Shown here: positions 6,577 to 7,003 of the stretch, in pieces
How positions within the stretch are numbered: position 1 is the first letter of the stretch
How the letters are laid out: the number at the start of each line of letters is the position of its first letter
From: J089 sp964549745
Lineage (GTDB): Bacteria > Fidelibacterota > Marinisomatia > Marinisomatales > J089
Reading direction: 5' to 3'
Length of the DNA stretch: 7,003 nt
Assembly (NCBI GenBank): GCA_964549745.1
Contig: CAZJWP010000112.1
Span: 1-7,003 of the forward strand
Notes under the pieces: model-generated
The model's input: only the letters and a program-made list of their open reading frames with translations
The model's database searches: none
What the model was told of the DNA's origin: nothing
Translations under genes and position numbers: made by a program

Positions 6577-7003
6577 TCCGGCCTTTCATTCAGCGCCGGG
6601 TTTGGTTAACCCAGAATCGCTTACTCACCACCCTGGGCTTCGCGTTAGCGTTACCTGTACTCCTACATGTTGTCGTCGGTATGGGAATGAAAAACCTGGT
6701 CGTACGCAGTATTCAGCAAATACCGTATGAACGATGGGTGGCTCCCGGTCTCATTTTCCTTCTGGCAACGATCACGCTGATTCCCATCATTTATCGTGAA
6801 TTGTTTGATTTGCGGATTCATCATAAATCCCTGCAGTCCATCTCTTTAGCGCCATTAAGCAAGATTAACATCATTTTGGGATTCATTATCACCGCTATGC
6901 TGGAATCCTTCTTTTTCGTGGTGATCGGGATGACGGTTTTTGGGAGTCTTGCCCCGGTCGGATTTGGATTTGCAGGTATCCTGATGATTATTCTCTATGT
7001 GGT
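6573..7003 (+). CDS. ABC-2 type transporter permease, partial (cut by window end)
   Basis: The ATG at 6573 overlaps the TGA of the ATPase gene (ATGA), and GGAGGG (6560s) sits a few bases upstream, so translational coupling is likely. The 143 visible residues have a basic N-terminus (MIRPFIQRRVW) and hydrophobic segments at about 20-38, 55-74, 98-122 and 127 to the edge. The segment WVAPGLIFLLATI (55-67) followed by YRELFDLRIHHKSLQSI (74-90) and a SLAPLSKINIILG stretch (91-103) matches the layout of ABC-2 permeases, in which a membrane helix is followed by a cytosolic R/E-rich loop and the xxTPxSxxxIxxGK-like element. It should form the membrane channel of the exporter with the preceding ATPase. 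The remaining helices lie beyond the window, and the substrate cannot be inferred. Confidence 0.85.
   Translation, partial: MIRPFIQRRVWLTQNRLLTTLGFALALPVLLHVVVGMGMKNLVVRSIQQIPYERWVAPGLIFLLATITLIPIIYRELFDLRIHHKSLQSISLAPLSKINIILGFIITAMLESFFFVVIGMTVFGSLAPVGFGFAGILMIILYV

Overview
This is a 7 kb bacterial window of moderate base composition with compact genes. There is no sign of plasmid, phage or CRISPR content, and no intact transposase. The organism cannot be named from this sequence. The gene styles suggest an uncultured environmental bacterium, perhaps from the Fibrobacteres-Chlorobi-Bacteroidetes/Marinimicrobia/Calditrichota neighbourhood, but that is a low-confidence inference. The supporting traits are a long membrane-anchored PpiD, a full three-domain PolA, a TTG start and clusters of small palindromes between genes.

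Layout. Positions 1-180 are non-coding and packed with five short perfect hairpins; three share the same CCACG/CGTGG base around different self-complementary tips. Directly abutting them is a small SnoaL-like/NTF2-fold gene (ORF 215-547, plus strand). Its reading frame keeps family-like sequence upstream of the only available ATG but has no usable start codon there, so it looks decapitated by the palindromic element. A strong hairpin at 597-622 separates it from a convergent minus-strand gene (741-2579). That gene encodes a PpiD-type membrane-anchored periplasmic folding chaperone with one recognisable parvulin domain and further parvulin-like segments. A 299-base AT-rich divergent intergenic region (2580-2878) carries two different short tandem repeats, a 7-mer and a 15-mer. 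It is followed by polA (2879-5608, plus strand), encoding a complete DNA polymerase I with 5' nuclease, proofreading and polymerase active sites all intact.

From 41 bases after polA to the window edge there is a two-gene ABC exporter unit. The ATPase (5650-6576, TTG start) overlaps by 4 bases a partial ABC-2 type permease (6573 to beyond 7003). The ATPase keeps Walker A and Walker B but has lost the usual Q-loop glutamine and switch histidine.

How the genes relate. PolA (replication and repair) and PpiD (envelope protein folding) are divergent housekeeping genes that probably share a control region. The ATPase and permease clearly form one transporter. polA and the transporter may be co-transcribed, since no terminator is visible between them, but there is no functional link. 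I did not find a convincing new multi-gene system. The points most worth checking are the hairpin cluster and its junction with the truncated gene, the non-canonical ATPase, and the in-frame repeat-bearing leader of polA.
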